Part shown: positions 41,114 through 50,720 of the stretch, one piece after another
Position numbering within the stretch: position 1 is the first letter of the stretch
Layout of the letters: every line of letters starts with the position of its first letter
Origin: Bacteroides acidifaciens
GTDB taxonomy: Bacteria; Bacteroidota; Bacteroidia; Bacteroidales; Bacteroidaceae
Reading direction: 5' to 3'
Assembly: GCF_024623065.1 (NCBI RefSeq)
Contig: NZ_JANJZR010000014.1
Span: 1-64,000, forward strand
DNA: 64,000 nt
Position numbers and translations under genes: made by a program
The notes under the pieces: model-generated
The model's input: the letters and a program-made list of their open reading frames with translations, nothing else
The model's database searches: none
What the model was told of the DNA's origin: nothing

Positions 41114-41968
41114 ATGAAAAAGATGTATTTGTCCGCCCCGCTTCCTTTCGTGGGGCAGAAACGCATGTTTGCGAAGGAATTTATCAAGGTGCTGGGGCAG
41201 TTCCCAGACAGCACCGTGTTTGTGGACCTGTTTGGCGGCTCGGGCCTGCTGTCACATATTACTAAATGTATCAGGCCTGATGCCGTCGTTGTGTATAATG
41301 ACTTCGACAACTATCGCCAGCGGCTTGCGAATATCCCGGCCACCAATGTGCTGTTATCCGATTTGCGCCGGATAGCTGAAGGGACACCCAGGGACAAACG
41401 TATAACCGGGGAGGCCCGTGAAAAGGTGTTCGCCCGTCTTGAAAGGGAGGAGAAGGAACGTGGCTATGTGGACTATATTACGCTGTCCTCGGCCCTGCTG
41501 TTTGCCATGAAGTACGTGCTCTCTCTGGAAGATATGAGGAAGGAGACACTTTACAATAATATCCGGCAGACAGACTATCCCGAAGCAAAGGATTATCTGG
41601 AAGGGCTGACTATAACCAGCGAAGACTACAAGGAAGTTTTCAAACGTTACAAGGATATTCCGGGTGTGGTGTTTCTGGTTGATCCGCCGTACCTTTCTAC
41701 TGAAGTGGGGACTTACAAAATGTACTGGCGTCTGCCCGACTATCTGGATGTGCTGACTGTTCTGAAAGGACATCCGTTCGTGTACTTCACCTCGAACAAA
41801 TCCTCCATCCTGGAATTGTGTGACTGGATAGATCGAAACCCGCTTATCGGTAGCCCGTTCAAGAACTGCCGGAAAGTGGAGTTCAATGCGCACATAAATT
41901 ATAATTCCAAATACACGGACATGATGCTGTACACGAAGCCGGATGAAGTGTCAGGTATAGTAGCTTAA
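41114..41968 (+). CDS. DNA adenine methyltransferase, Dam/D12 class (284 aa)
   Basis: LSAPLPFVGQKRMFAKEFIK at the start, the AdoMet motif FVDLFGGSGLLS and the catalytic VDPPYLSTE identify the D12 N6-adenine class. The C-terminal FTSNKSSILELCDWI fits the same family. It likely methylates phage DNA against host restriction or regulates the phage. ATG at 41114 is chosen because the family begins close to 'P..y.GgK'. The gene follows the TS-like gene, forming a right-end DNA-modification block. Confidence 0.88.
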   Translation: MKKMYLSAPLPFVGQKRMFAKEFIKVLGQFPDSTVFVDLFGGSGLLSHITKCIRPDAVVVYNDFDNYRQRLANIPATNVLLSDLRRIAEGTPRDKRITGEAREKVFARLEREEKERGYVDYITLSSALLFAMKYVLSLEDMRKETLYNNIRQTDYPEAKDYLEGLTITSEDYKEVFKRYKDIPGVVFLVDPPYLSTEVGTYKMYWRLPDYLDVLTVLKGHPFVYFTSNKSSILELCDWIDRNPLIGSPFKNCRKVEFNAHINYNSKYTDMMLYTKPDEVSGIVA

Positions 41969-42109
41969 CACTGCACAAAGATAGTGAATTATTTTGAATC
42001 TACAATGGCTTTTAAATGATATTTTAAGGTCGTTTAAAGAGGGTTCAAGTGAAAGTAAAACGGTGGGCTTTGGTCGTGCTAAATAGGATCGCGCTCACCA
42101 TTTTTTTGT

Positions 42110-42179
42110 ACGCGTCGTTTTTGTACTTTTTGAAACGCATCGTTTTTGTTAAGCGGCACGTCTGGTTTTTCCGGATTTA
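42110..42179. other. Right phage end with transposase-site motifs R1, R2, R3
   Basis: Read inward from 42179, AAAAAC motifs begin at 42170 (R1, GGAAAAACCAGACGTGCC), 42147 (R2, AAAAACGATGCGTTT) and 42122 (R3, AAAAACGACGCGTAC), spaced 23 and 25 bp. The same motif occurs at L1-L3. MuA R1/R2 sites are likewise adjacent. The 41969-42109 stretch before them has no gene that I can see. Confidence 0.75.
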
Positions 42180-42183
42180 TCAG
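42180..42183. repeat. Right copy of target-site duplication TCAG
   Basis: Follows the right terminus and equals 73-76 at the left. Confidence 0.7.
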
Positions 42184-42819
42184 TTCTTGCTCCGTAAGGT
42201 ATTGAATGTTTTTCCGCATATTGGGTATGGACGGCAGGTATGCGATTATACGTTCAACGGATTTGCCATAGTGAGGCAAACAGGCTTTCAGCCCATATTC
42301 CACCGAATATTTGAGCGAATGGCCCATTTTCGGTTTTCTGTCTTTGGAAAACACTTCCAATACCGCATCTTCTGTTATTGATTCGAATGAGTACACTCCC
42401 ATTTCCTGTAGCCGGAAGAAGAACGAAGATAGCGCATACTTCACATTTATTGAAAATTTGCAACGTCTGTCTACCATGTTGAAAGCCATGTCCGTTACAT
42501 CCTTGTATTCTGCGCCGAGCAACTCATAGTGGTGAGGCTTGCTGTAGTGTTTGCAACCATCGGGTAATAATCCATTCTCAATATATTGGCAGATTACACG
42601 CAACAGGCGTACCTTGTTCCTGTAGGTATACTTGTTGGACCACAATTCTTTTAATGTCGGTTCAACGTCGGAGAAACTCTGCCATTTATAATGGTTAGCA
42701 TTTTCCGATAGCCACTCAGCCATTTTCTTCACATAGCCTATGTACATGGCTGAATAACCGGTTTCTTGTAAATAAGAAACAAGCCCCTCGACTTTTTCAT
42801 TCAGATTAAATATTTCCAT
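42180..42819 (-). pseudogene. Tyrosine recombinase N-terminal part, split by the prophage
   Basis: Starts MEIFNLNEKVEGLVSYLQET and has the SAM-like core-binding domain of a Bacteroidales tyrosine recombinase (IGYVKKMAEWLSENANHYKW, TYRNKVRLLRVICQYIENGL), ending in IQYLTEQEL at the phage junction. Reading on into the phage adds about 33 foreign residues. The catalytic half lies beyond position 1. It belonged to an element with its core site at 42947-42978 upstream of the start, now disabled by the phage. Confidence 0.88.
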
Positions 42820-42946
42820 AATCGCATCTTGTTTAAAAGTTATTCTACAATTATGACGGAATATAATCAGAACTGTTTACGGATCAAAACAAATGATTAC
42901 TAAATAATTGAGTAATTTAATAGGAAACTCATAAAAGTTCTGATAA

Positions 42947-42978
42947 TGGCTCAAATCCGGAATTTTGGATTTGAGCCA
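42947..42978. other. Recombinase core site: 12-bp inverted repeat, 8-bp spacer
   Basis: TGGCTCAAATCC (42947-42958) and GGATTTGAGCCA (42967-42978) are perfect inverted repeats separated by GGAATTTT. This is the geometry of tyrosine recombinase crossover sites. It lies 128 bp upstream of the split recombinase start and at the boundary with the truncated ICE helicase gene. Likely the right attachment junction of the recombinase element, or an inversion site. Confidence 0.65.
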
Positions 42979-44926
42979 CTGCTATAAAAATCTCATGTTC
43001 CAGACACGCCACACGAGGGTAGCCGGTATCGGCAATACGCAAGGCTCGCAAAGGGCGATGAACCTGCTGTTTGCCATTCGCGACATCCAGTACCGCACGG
43101 GCAGGGATTTGGGGGCTACGTTCCTGTCGGGTACGGTGGTCGTGAACGCGCTGACCGAGTTATACGTGATGTTCAAGTACCTGCGTCCGCAGGAACTCCG
43201 AAGCCAGCGCATCAGCTGCTTCGACGCATGGGCGGCGATATTCACCCAAAAGACAGCCGACTATGAACTGAGCGTAACGGGAAAGGTGAAACGCAAAGAA
43301 CGTTTCCGCACCTACATCAAAGTGCCGGAATTGGCGACATTCCTGCGTGAGATTACCGATTACCGCACCGCCGACATGATAAACCTTGACGTGCCGGATA
43401 AAAACGTGCGCTTCCTTTCCAGCCCTCCGACCATTGAACAGGAAGAAATGATAGGGCGGCTTGTGGCCTTTGCAAATAGCGGAAATTGGGAAGATTTGGG
43501 GCTGGATATACCAGAGCCGGAGAACCTCAAGAAAGCGAAAATGCTTGTGGCTACCAACGTGGCACGCAAGATGTCCCTTGATATGCGATTGTTGGGCGAA
43601 AAATTCGGTGACAGCGAGGACAACAAGGCTTCTATCTGCGCACGGACGATTTACGACTATTACGTGCGTTCCAACGCCAACCGGGGTACGCAGTTTGTCT
43701 TCTCCGATCTTTCGACTTATAAGCCGGGCGAGTGGAACATTTACAGCGACATCAAGGACAAGCTGGTGCGCCTCGGCATTCCCGCCGATGAAATACGCTT
43801 CATTCAGTCCGTCCATTCCGAACCGGCGAGAAAGCGGCTGTTTGACGACATGAACGCTGGCAGGGTACGTGTGCTATTCGGTTCCACCTCAATGTTGGGA
43901 ACAGGCGTAAACGCCCAGGAACGGGCGGTGGTGATACACCACCTCGATATACCTTGGGTTCCGGCGTACATGGAACAGCGCAACGGGCGGGCGGTACGAA
44001 AGGGTAACACCGTGAAATTCTGGGGCAACAACACCGTGGACGTGGTTATCTACGGCACGGAAAAAACACTTGATGGCTACAAGTTCAACCTGTTAAATAA
44101 CAAGCAGATGTTCATTAACCAAATCAATAATGGTACGATTGCGGTGCGCCGTATAGACGAGGGTAGCATGGACGAACACAACGGCATGAACTTCGCTGAA
44201 TTTGTCGCTATCCTCTCCGGCAATACCGACCTTTTGGAAAAGGCGAAGCTCGACAACAAGATTATGCAGCTCGAAAAGGAACAGGGCATTTTCAAGAAAG
44301 AGCGCATCCGTGCGGAGCGCAAGATGAATGCCGTGCAGGATGAAATGAAAAAAGCGGACGGCATGGTGGCACACATGAAGCGGGACATGGAGTACGTCGC
44401 TTCGTACACGGAAGAGCGTAGGACGCTGTTACTGAATCTGCCGCAGGCCACAGCCGAGGAGACCGGACGGGAGCTGCACCGCATCGCCAAGACCTACCGC
44501 AGCGGAGCATACGGCACGATAGGCACGTATGCCGGGATGAACCTGCTCGTGCATAGCGAGTACGGATTTGACGGGGTATTCGACCGCAATACGTTCCTCG
44601 TGGAGGGGATAAGCGGACTGAAATACCGGTGCGGAGTGTCCGGTGCGTTGCCGCTGGGATTTGCGGAATCGGCACAATATCCGCAGAACACGCTCGACAG
44701 GCTTCCGTCCATGATTGACGAGCAACGGCGGAAGATGGAGAAAATGCAGAAAGAAATACCCTCCTTGCAGGGTATCATCGCCCGCAAGTGGGACAAGTCG
44801 GACGAACTGGCAAGGCTCAAACAGGAGTGCAAGGAGTTGCAGCAGCGGATTGACGAGAGCCTGAAAGAGGCGGAACAGGAACAGGTACCGGTTTCCGAAC
44901 TTAAAATCACCGACAAAGCGGCTTAA
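42965..44926 (+). pseudogene. ICE-type N6-methylase/helicase, C-terminal half only
   Basis: The frame opens just at the core site and reads SHCYKNLMFQTRHTRVAGIG, equivalent to the segment after helicase motif II in the about 1900-residue methylase/helicase proteins of Bacteroidales ICEs. Later motifs are intact: VRVLFGSTSMLGTGVNAQ (motif V) and MEQRNGRAVRKGNTVKFWGN (motif VI), then a coiled-coil C-terminus. The methylase and helicase N-terminal parts are missing from the window, so the gene is interrupted by the recombinase element plus prophage. The N-terminal half should lie left of position 1. Confidence 0.85.
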
Positions 44927-44949
44927 CCATAATTCATATTTTAACCGTT

Positions 44950-44988
44950 CCCTCTGCATGGTCGTGATGACCGGGCAGGGGGATTTTT
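44950..44988 (+). terminator. Terminator after the methylase/helicase
   Basis: CCCTCTGC and GCAGGGGG pair around an 17-nt loop, followed by ATTTTTCG, 24 bp after the stop codon. Confidence 0.7.
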
Positions 44989-45599
44989 CGTGAGACAAAC
45001 GCCAAAGGGCTGTTTGTCCTCGTGATACCCTTTTACACTCAAGGCCAAAATTATCCTTTCTCCTCCTGGCAAAGCAGGAATTTCGGTATTTACCCGAAAA
45101 ATGTCAAGGTAGCCCCTTCCTTTTATATATCCCTCCGGATGGCTTTCCCACCCGGAATCAGCGGAATGTCTGTGCCGCAGCCCGCTCTGCATTACAAGAC
45201 ACGGGGGAGGCAAGGGCGGACAAACGCCGCCCTGCACGTGCCGTTTCAAGCCGGAGCTTCGGCACGCCGAAACAACACGGCATTTCACGGCATGTTCCGG
45301 ATCGGCATGATGTTTCTCCGTCCTTTGCTGATCTCCCTATCGTGTCTTTTCATTCCGGGCCGGCTGTGGCAGGGGCAAACGGTGACACATCCGGTTCCAT
45401 GACGGGCAGAGATCCTGCACGCCGGAATTCTTGCCTGTCACAGAATCGGAAGAGTCCCCTTTGTGTTTGCCCCGGCAGACCCTTGTCCGACCCGCCCGGC
45501 CGTACCTTAATCCTCCCTCTTTTACATACCTTTTATACACATCCTGTCTTTCCCCTTATATCGTCTCCCGAATTCTTCTTTCTGCTGGCCATGCCGTCC

Positions 45600-45715
45600 G
45601 GATTTGTCGGACGCAAAGGTCTGTCATCGTGTCTTAATTGTCCGGACTGAAATGTATTTCTTGAAAATTCTTCCTCTTACAGAGCGTAATTTTCAAGAAA
45701 GACCGTGCATATAAG
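45600..45715 (+). ncRNA. Folded repeat, copy A (divergent)
   Basis: TTTCTTGAAAATT (45657-45669) and AATTTTCAAGAAA (45688-45700) pair perfectly, enclosing an inner CTCT-TAC-AGAG stem. This is the same layout as copies B, C and E, with different bases in both arms. It lies about 100 bp before the gene at 45819. The remaining 44990-45600 stretch shows no gene that I trust. Confidence 0.55.
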
Positions 45716-45818
45716 ACCTTCCGATGACGGTATCTCGGCATCCGCAAAATCCCGGAACGGCAGTACAAGAGCCGAGAACAGGGAAAATAAAGAAACAGAA
45801 CTTAAAACCGATATGGTA

Positions 45819-46226
45819 ATGGCAAAGAAAAAGGAAAGGAAAAAGACCTACAAGTTTATCGAGAAGCTGATAGACAAGGTGACGACCAGCAAGAGCAATA
45901 ACACGGAGTTTGTCTGTTACGGACATCTGGTGGAGTTGTTGAGCTGTACGGAAGATTACGTTTCGGTCACGATATACAATACCTATGACCGTTACGAGGG
46001 AGAAATGGCGTACTTCGATTTCGACTACCTCACCAAAGAACTCCATTTTATCAGCTCCGAGGGCAAGGCATTGACAGAGAAGATTATCGCCATGTTCAGG
46101 ATGTTCTATTCTCCCCGGCGCATCCGTGTCTCTTACGATGAACTCGAATACGAGGACGAGGATACCACGTATGAGTATGACGAAACGGACGAATACGCCC
46201 CGCCTGTCAAGCATCTGAACAAATAA
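45819..46226 (+). CDS. ICE protein of unknown function (135 aa)
   Basis: Starts MAKKKERKKTYKFIEKLIDK and reads VCYGHLVELLSCTEDYVSVT; the C-terminus is very acidic (YEDEDTTYEYDETDEYAPP). An ATG two codons upstream is also possible. A longer frame reaching back to 45705 runs through copy A of the folded repeat and is unlikely to be coding. No family recognised; typical small soluble ICE protein. Confidence 0.65.
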   Translation: MAKKKERKKTYKFIEKLIDKVTTSKSNNTEFVCYGHLVELLSCTEDYVSVTIYNTYDRYEGEMAYFDFDYLTKELHFISSEGKALTEKIIAMFRMFYSPRRIRVSYDELEYEDEDTTYEYDETDEYAPPVKHLNK

Positions 46227-46263
46227 CAGAATTATTAACAGCAAAATCAAGATAGACAGCATT

Positions 46264-46770
46264 ATGACTACAAATTTATTGAAATCAAATTCACAGGGCG
46301 TGCCGTCGGCGGCCTTTACAGGACACAGGCACATCCCTCACGTCAAATACCCGCAAATCAAAGGTCGGTTGAAAGTGGCTATATACAATGCCTATCTGCA
46401 AGGTGTCCGCAACTTCCGGTGTGGCATGGCGGTAGGCTTTGATATGCTTGCGGCAGAAGCCGTACTGGAACTAAAAGAGCAGTTGCATGACATTTCACTG
46501 TCGGCAATCCTACCTTATAGAAACCAAAGTGAACGCTTCGCCCCATCCGCACGGGAGAAATACAATGCCATTTTGGAAAAGGCAGACGATGTAACGGTAC
46601 TCAGCGAGGATTATTACACGAGGTGTTTCCATGAGAGGAACGACTATATGATACGACACTCATCCCTGCTGATTGCCTATTTTGACGGAACCCCCAAAGG
46701 AGGGACATTCTACACGTACAACAAGGCCGCATCAAAAGGAGTACCTGTGAACAACCTCTATATTCCATGA
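46264..46770 (+). CDS. SLOG-fold protein, YpsA/DUF1273-like (168 aa)
   Basis: AAFTGHRHIPHVKYPQIKGR, GMAVGFDMLAAEAVLELKEQ and IAYFDGTPKGGTFYTYNKAA are the hallmarks of the YpsA branch of the SLOG superfamily: a Rossmann-like fold with a GhR entry, G..GFD..AAE, and a final G.gG. The family is thought to bind a nucleotide-derived ligand. Small stand-alone copies are frequent on Bacteroidales ICEs; their role is unknown. Confidence 0.8.
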   Translation: MTTNLLKSNSQGVPSAAFTGHRHIPHVKYPQIKGRLKVAIYNAYLQGVRNFRCGMAVGFDMLAAEAVLELKEQLHDISLSAILPYRNQSERFAPSAREKYNAILEKADDVTVLSEDYYTRCFHERNDYMIRHSSLLIAYFDGTPKGGTFYTYNKAASKGVPVNNLYIP

Positions 46771-46907
46771 TACTACCTGTGGGTGAAAGGTAAAAATCCT
46801 TTCACTCACAAGGCACTGACTCTCCTTTTATAAACCGATTTTCTCCCTATTATAGCATCCCCATTTTATACCCGGCAGAGCCATCTTCCCTTTTCTATTA
46901 TCTCCCT

Positions 46908-47130
46908 ATTATCGCTTATCCGGCCCATTCCTGCCGTCGCCGGTTGGTTTTCCAGACGCAAATTTGGACTGCCGCGCTTGATTCCGTCGCTTTGAAGTGC
47001 ATTTCCTGTAAAATTCTTCCTTTCTGCGAAAGAGTAATTTTCCGGAAAAAGCGTCGGAAACAGCTTGTTCGCCAGTCCCTGTAAAGCATCTGTAAATCCC
47101 AAGCGGTTCAGGCAGAAAGAAGAACCGAAC
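46908..47130 (+). ncRNA. Folded repeat, copy B
   Basis: Nearly identical to copy C over about 215 bp. Stems: GGACTG (46966-46971) with CAGTCC (47073-47078); CCGTCGCTTT with AAAGCGTCGG (one mismatch); TTTCCTGTAAAATT with AATTTTCCGGAAA; and inner CTTTC-TGC-GAAAG. A 3' hairpin GGTTC/GAACC follows. It precedes the SSB gene by about 75 bp. The rest of the 46771-47203 gap is T/C-rich with no gene. Confidence 0.65.
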
Positions 47131-47203
47131 AGAGGGATAAAAGACAAAAGACATTTTAGGTAATGGCAGGACCAACCACCTTGCCGCAAAACATTTTCAG
47201 TTT

Positions 47204-47617
47204 ATGTTATACGTTCACACCATTGGCCGCATCGGCAAAGATTGCCAGGTCATCACAGGAGTACACGGCTCATTCATCGCTTTTGATATTGCCGTGGAGG
47301 ATTATTCACACGGGAACAGCGTTACCACTTGGGTAAGGGTACGGAGCAAGAGGGAGAACCACATCCGCCTGTCCGAATACCTGACCAAGGGACGGCTACT
47401 GCTCATTGAGGGAACGCTCTCGGCCTCGTTGTGGAAAGACAAGGACGAAAACCACCAAATCCAGCTCTCCATTACGGCAGACACGCTGGAGTTCATCAAC
47501 ACCGGAAAACGGGAAGGCACGGCTTCCGACACGGGCAACACGACGGATGCGACAGGCGAGGTTCCCGCACCACCAGCCGACGCGCCGCAGGACGACAAGG
47601 ACGACCTGCCGTTCTGA
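47204..47617 (+). CDS. ssb: Single-stranded DNA-binding protein (137 aa)
   Basis: An OB-fold SSB: YVHTIGRIGKDCQVITGVHG, TTWVRVRSKRENHIRLSEYL, TKGRLLLIEGTLSASLW. A flexible linker leads to the acidic tip DDKDDLPF, which recruits partner proteins. The ICE-encoded copy would coat the strand entering during conjugation. First gene after copy B of the folded repeat. Confidence 0.93.
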   Translation: MLYVHTIGRIGKDCQVITGVHGSFIAFDIAVEDYSHGNSVTTWVRVRSKRENHIRLSEYLTKGRLLLIEGTLSASLWKDKDENHQIQLSITADTLEFINTGKREGTASDTGNTTDATGEVPAPPADAPQDDKDDLPF

Positions 47618-47703
47618 TTGGGAGCGTAACGGAGTGTCTGGAAAAAGACAGGGAGTGAGGGGATTCCTCACTTCCCGCCTTTTATCCGACAATAGAAAAA
47701 CAG

Positions 47704-48186
47704 ATGTTTCACACGAAAGACAAGACGATGGACAAGAAAAATCACAATACGACCGGACGAACGGAAAGGCAGGTCGAAAAGTCCCTGATGGTTATCAATA
47801 TCAGGCGGGAAATCATAGATGTCCTTCGGATAACGAACCGGCGTTTCATGTATGACCCGCAAACGGGAATTTTACTTTTAGGAGATGAAACATACGGCAA
47901 AAGCATCCGCAGCTCCCATGCGCAGGAGTTCCACGACTCCCAAGCGGGAGGCCGTTTTGATGACTATTTGCGCGGGTGGGTCGGCACATCAAGGCAATAT
48001 CCCCGTGGGATTATTCATTTTGCCCCCGCTGTCAGCACGGAGCAGTTCGACAGGGGCTTCGACACGTTACAGATGTTCGCCCGGCTTGAAGGCATAAATG
48101 GCGATACCATTGTCAGGGGATTCTGCAGTCTGTCCGAAGTAAGGCTTAGCGAGATATTGCCTGCCACTCTCAAAGAAAATGCTTAA
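47704..48186 (+). CDS. ICE protein of unknown function (160 aa)
   Basis: Starts MFHTKDKTMDKKNHNTTGRT (a second ATG at 47728 is possible) and includes LLLGDETYGKSIRSSHAQEF and RGIIHFAPAVSTEQFDRGFD. No family recognised. It follows SSB by 86 bp and is probably in the same unit. Confidence 0.6.
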   Translation: MFHTKDKTMDKKNHNTTGRTERQVEKSLMVINIRREIIDVLRITNRRFMYDPQTGILLLGDETYGKSIRSSHAQEFHDSQAGGRFDDYLRGWVGTSRQYPRGIIHFAPAVSTEQFDRGFDTLQMFARLEGINGDTIVRGFCSLSEVRLSEILPATLKENA

Positions 48187-48394
48187 TAGGCCGCAGGGAT
48201 GTTATTTCTTCGGTGGTATCCAGTTATAAATCCACCCGTCGGTGGTTCCTTTTATACCTCTTCCTTTCCCTCTTCTCTTATACCTTGGCTGCGCCTCCTT
48301 ATTCTTATATATAATCCTATCCGCCCTTTATAGCTTTGCCTTTATACCCTCTGCCCGTCGGCCATCCACCCTTTTCTATCCTCCCCATTATCGC

Positions 48395-48612
48395 TTATCC
48401 GGTCCATTCCTGCCGTCGCCGGTTGGTTTTCCAGACGCAAATTTGGACTGCCGCGCTTGATTCCGTCGCTTTGAAGTGCATTTCCTGTAAAATTCTTCCT
48501 TTCTGCGAAAGAGTAATTTTCCGGAAAAAGCGTCGGAAATAGCTTGTTCGTCAGTCCTGTAAAGCATCTGTAAATCCCAAGCGGTTCAGGCAGGAAAAAG
48601 AACCGAACAAAG
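48395..48612 (+). ncRNA. Folded repeat, copy C
   Basis: Near-identical to copy B, with a few base changes outside or compatible with the stems, e.g. the GGACTG/CAGTCC outer stem (48445-48450 with 48552-48557). It ends about 35 bp before the 48646 gene. The 48187-48395 stretch before it holds no gene that I can see. Confidence 0.65.
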
Positions 48613-48645
48613 GGAAAAGAAAAAACAACTCAAAATTAAAGAGAT

Positions 48646-48897
48646 ATGGATAAAATTAAATTGGTGGTTTTCAACGAATACGCATTGGGCTATATCATGC
48701 CCGAACAACCCGACAAAGTTTGCACGTTGGCTGATAGCGTACTGCGTGGCGCACCCTTTCGGGTAATGAACGAACCCTACTACATTGGGTCGAAAGATAC
48801 CGTCAGACTGGCAGGAAAGCAGGACTTCGAGACCTTTCGGGTAGTATTCGATGGCTACGACAATCCGCAGGAGTACGAGTTTGACCCCAACCGATAG
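48646..48897 (+). CDS. Small ICE protein of unknown function (83 aa)
   Basis: Starts MDKIKLVVFNEYALGYIMPE. An alpha/beta protein without membrane segment. It lies directly after folded repeat C and 41 bp before the ParB-like gene. Unknown role. Confidence 0.65.
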   Translation: MDKIKLVVFNEYALGYIMPEQPDKVCTLADSVLRGAPFRVMNEPYYIGSKDTVRLAGKQDFETFRVVFDGYDNPQEYEFDPNR

Positions 48898-48938
48898 AAA
48901 GTGCAACATATTTATAAACCGTTAAAATTAAATGAATT

Positions 48939-50699
48939 ATGGAGACAATGAACAACATTCAGTCAGTAGCAGAGAGAAACATCACTATGGTAGCATTGGC
49001 AAGCATTCAGCCGAGCGGTTACAATCCACGCAAGAACTTTGACGAGACGAGTCTCGCCGAACTTGCCGAGAGCATTCGTCAGCAAGGCGTGTTGCAGCCT
49101 ATTGGGGTGCGCCCCATTGCGGACGACCGCATGGAAATCGTGTTCGGAGAACGCAGATACCGTGCTTCGCTCATGGCAGGATTGGAAGAGATACCGGCTA
49201 TCGTCATGGAAATTTCGGACGAGACAGCCGAAGAAATGGCAGTAACGGAAAACTTACAACGCAAGGACGTTACGCCCATTGAGGAAGCGAACGCCTACCA
49301 AAAGCTCATAGAGAGCGGTCGCCATGATGTGCAGTCGTTGGCGGTGCAGTTCGGCAAGAACGAGAGCTATATCCGCACCCGTTTGAAATTCGTCTCCTTG
49401 ATACCCGAAATCGCCCGACTTTTGGAACAGGACGAAATCACAATCAGCGTGGCGAGCGAGATTTGCCGTTATGGCGAAGACATCCAGCGTGAAGTGTACG
49501 ACAAGCATTTGAAAGAGGGTACGATATACAATAGTTGGCGAGGGCTGAAAGCCTCCGATGTGGCAAAGAACATCGAACAGCATTATACGACTGACCTTGG
49601 GCGTTATTCATTCGACAAGACCCTTTGCCTGTCGTGTCCTCACAACACCAACAACATGATGTTGTTTTGCGAGGGCGGTTGCGGAAACTGCGCCAACCGT
49701 ACTTGCCTTGCAGAAATGAACGCTTCGCACCTTACCGAGAAAGCCGTGCAGTTCATGGAACAATATCCCACCGTGTCCCTGTGCCACCAAGAGTACAACT
49801 ACAACGAGACGGTTGTGGAACGTCTTACCGCTATGGGTTACGAGGTAGTCGAACTCAAGAATTATGCCACGGCATACCCCAAAACGCCCGTAGCACCCGA
49901 AAAGGAAGAATACGACACCACCGAGGAATACGAGGAAGCGCACGTGAAGTACGAGCAGGACTTCAGCGACTACGTGGAGCGGTGCAAGACAATCCACGAG
50001 CAGGCGGAAACAGGAAAGATAACGCTCTATATCCGTATTGAGCAGAAAGAGATTGTGCTCTGTTACTTGACGAATACCGCTTCCAATGCGAACGGAACGG
50101 ACGGAGCGACTGAAAAACCGCTCTCTCCTGTGGAAAAGTTGGAGAAGCAGGACAAGCGCAACAAAGAGATAGCCCTTGAAAAGACCGTGGAGGACACCAA
50201 GAAACAGATTTTGGAAGTGGATATGTTGGAACGCAAGTTCGGACAGGACGAGGACAAGATGATTTATTTCTTCTTGCTTGCTTCACTCCGCAAGGAGCAC
50301 TATGCCGAGGTCGGTCTTGAGGGAAAAGAACCTTATCACTACCTCACGGACGAGGAGAAAATGAACATCATCGCAAATCTCACCGCCAAGCAGAAAGCCG
50401 TTATCCGCAGGGATTTTCTGATTGCCAACTTCAAGGGCGCATACGGCAATAACGCCATTGCCACCCTCTTGCTTGACTTCGCCGAGAAGCATATGCCCGA
50501 AGAACTCGCCACTATCAAAAACGGACATAATGAGGTGTACGAGAAACGACACCAACGAATTGAGGAAAAGAAAGCCGTACTGCTCGTGCAGGAACAGGCG
50601 AAACAGGAAGCGGAAGACGTGCAACCCGAAACGGAAGCGCAACCCAAAGAACAGCCACAGCCCGAAACGGAGTTTCAGACGGAAGAAATCGCAGCATGA
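48939..50699 (+). CDS. ParB/RepB/Spo0J-family protein (586 aa)
   Basis: The N-terminal ParB CTPase-type domain (residues about 15-120) shows ASIQPSGYNPRKNFDETSLA, GERRYRASLMAGLEEIPAIV and AVTENLQRKDVTPIEEANAY. An HTH (LAVQFGKNESYIRTRLKFVS) follows. The middle contains a cysteine cluster (CLSCPHNTNNMMLFCEGGC) likely binding zinc. The long C-terminal half ends in a glutamate/glutamine-rich tail. No ParA gene is adjacent, so this may be a stand-alone ICE regulator or partition factor. Confidence 0.85.
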   Translation: METMNNIQSVAERNITMVALASIQPSGYNPRKNFDETSLAELAESIRQQGVLQPIGVRPIADDRMEIVFGERRYRASLMAGLEEIPAIVMEISDETAEEMAVTENLQRKDVTPIEEANAYQKLIESGRHDVQSLAVQFGKNESYIRTRLKFVSLIPEIARLLEQDEITISVASEICRYGEDIQREVYDKHLKEGTIYNSWRGLKASDVAKNIEQHYTTDLGRYSFDKTLCLSCPHNTNNMMLFCEGGCGNCANRTCLAEMNASHLTEKAVQFMEQYPTVSLCHQEYNYNETVVERLTAMGYEVVELKNYATAYPKTPVAPEKEEYDTTEEYEEAHVKYEQDFSDYVERCKTIHEQAETGKITLYIRIEQKEIVLCYLTNTASNANGTDGATEKPLSPVEKLEKQDKRNKEIALEKTVEDTKKQILEVDMLERKFGQDEDKMIYFFLLASLRKEHYAEVGLEGKEPYHYLTDEEKMNIIANLTAKQKAVIRRDFLIANFKGAYGNNAIATLLLDFAEKHMPEELATIKNGHNEVYEKRHQRIEEKKAVLLVQEQAKQEAEDVQPETEAQPKEQPQPETEFQTEEIAA

Positions 50700-50720
50700 C
50701 CCATGCGACTGCGCCAAAGG

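Larger units (their letters stand above)
77..42179 (+). mobile_element. Complete Mu-like, DGR-carrying siphoprophage (Hankyphage-like), 42,103 bp
   Basis: Boundaries were set from three observations. The recombinase gene is split exactly here. A short direct duplication (TCAG) flanks the element. Its ends match as imperfect inverted repeats, TAAGGGGGGAAAAACGAAGC on the left and TAAATCCGGAAAAACCAGAC read inward from the right. The content is that of a transposable phage: DDE transposase and MuB-like ATPase, Mu-type head genes (terminase, DUF935 portal, MuF, gpG, protease, capsid, gp36), a siphovirus tail with a long tape measure, lysis genes, and a DGR. All modules appear present and mostly intact, so it may be inducible. 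Confidence 0.93.

Noticed and set aside
45022..45650. Open frames in the gap after the methylase/helicase (up to 126 codons)
   Set aside because: Composition is proline/arginine/cysteine-rich and erratic, with no ribosome site or domain. The stretch overlaps a terminator region and folded repeat A.
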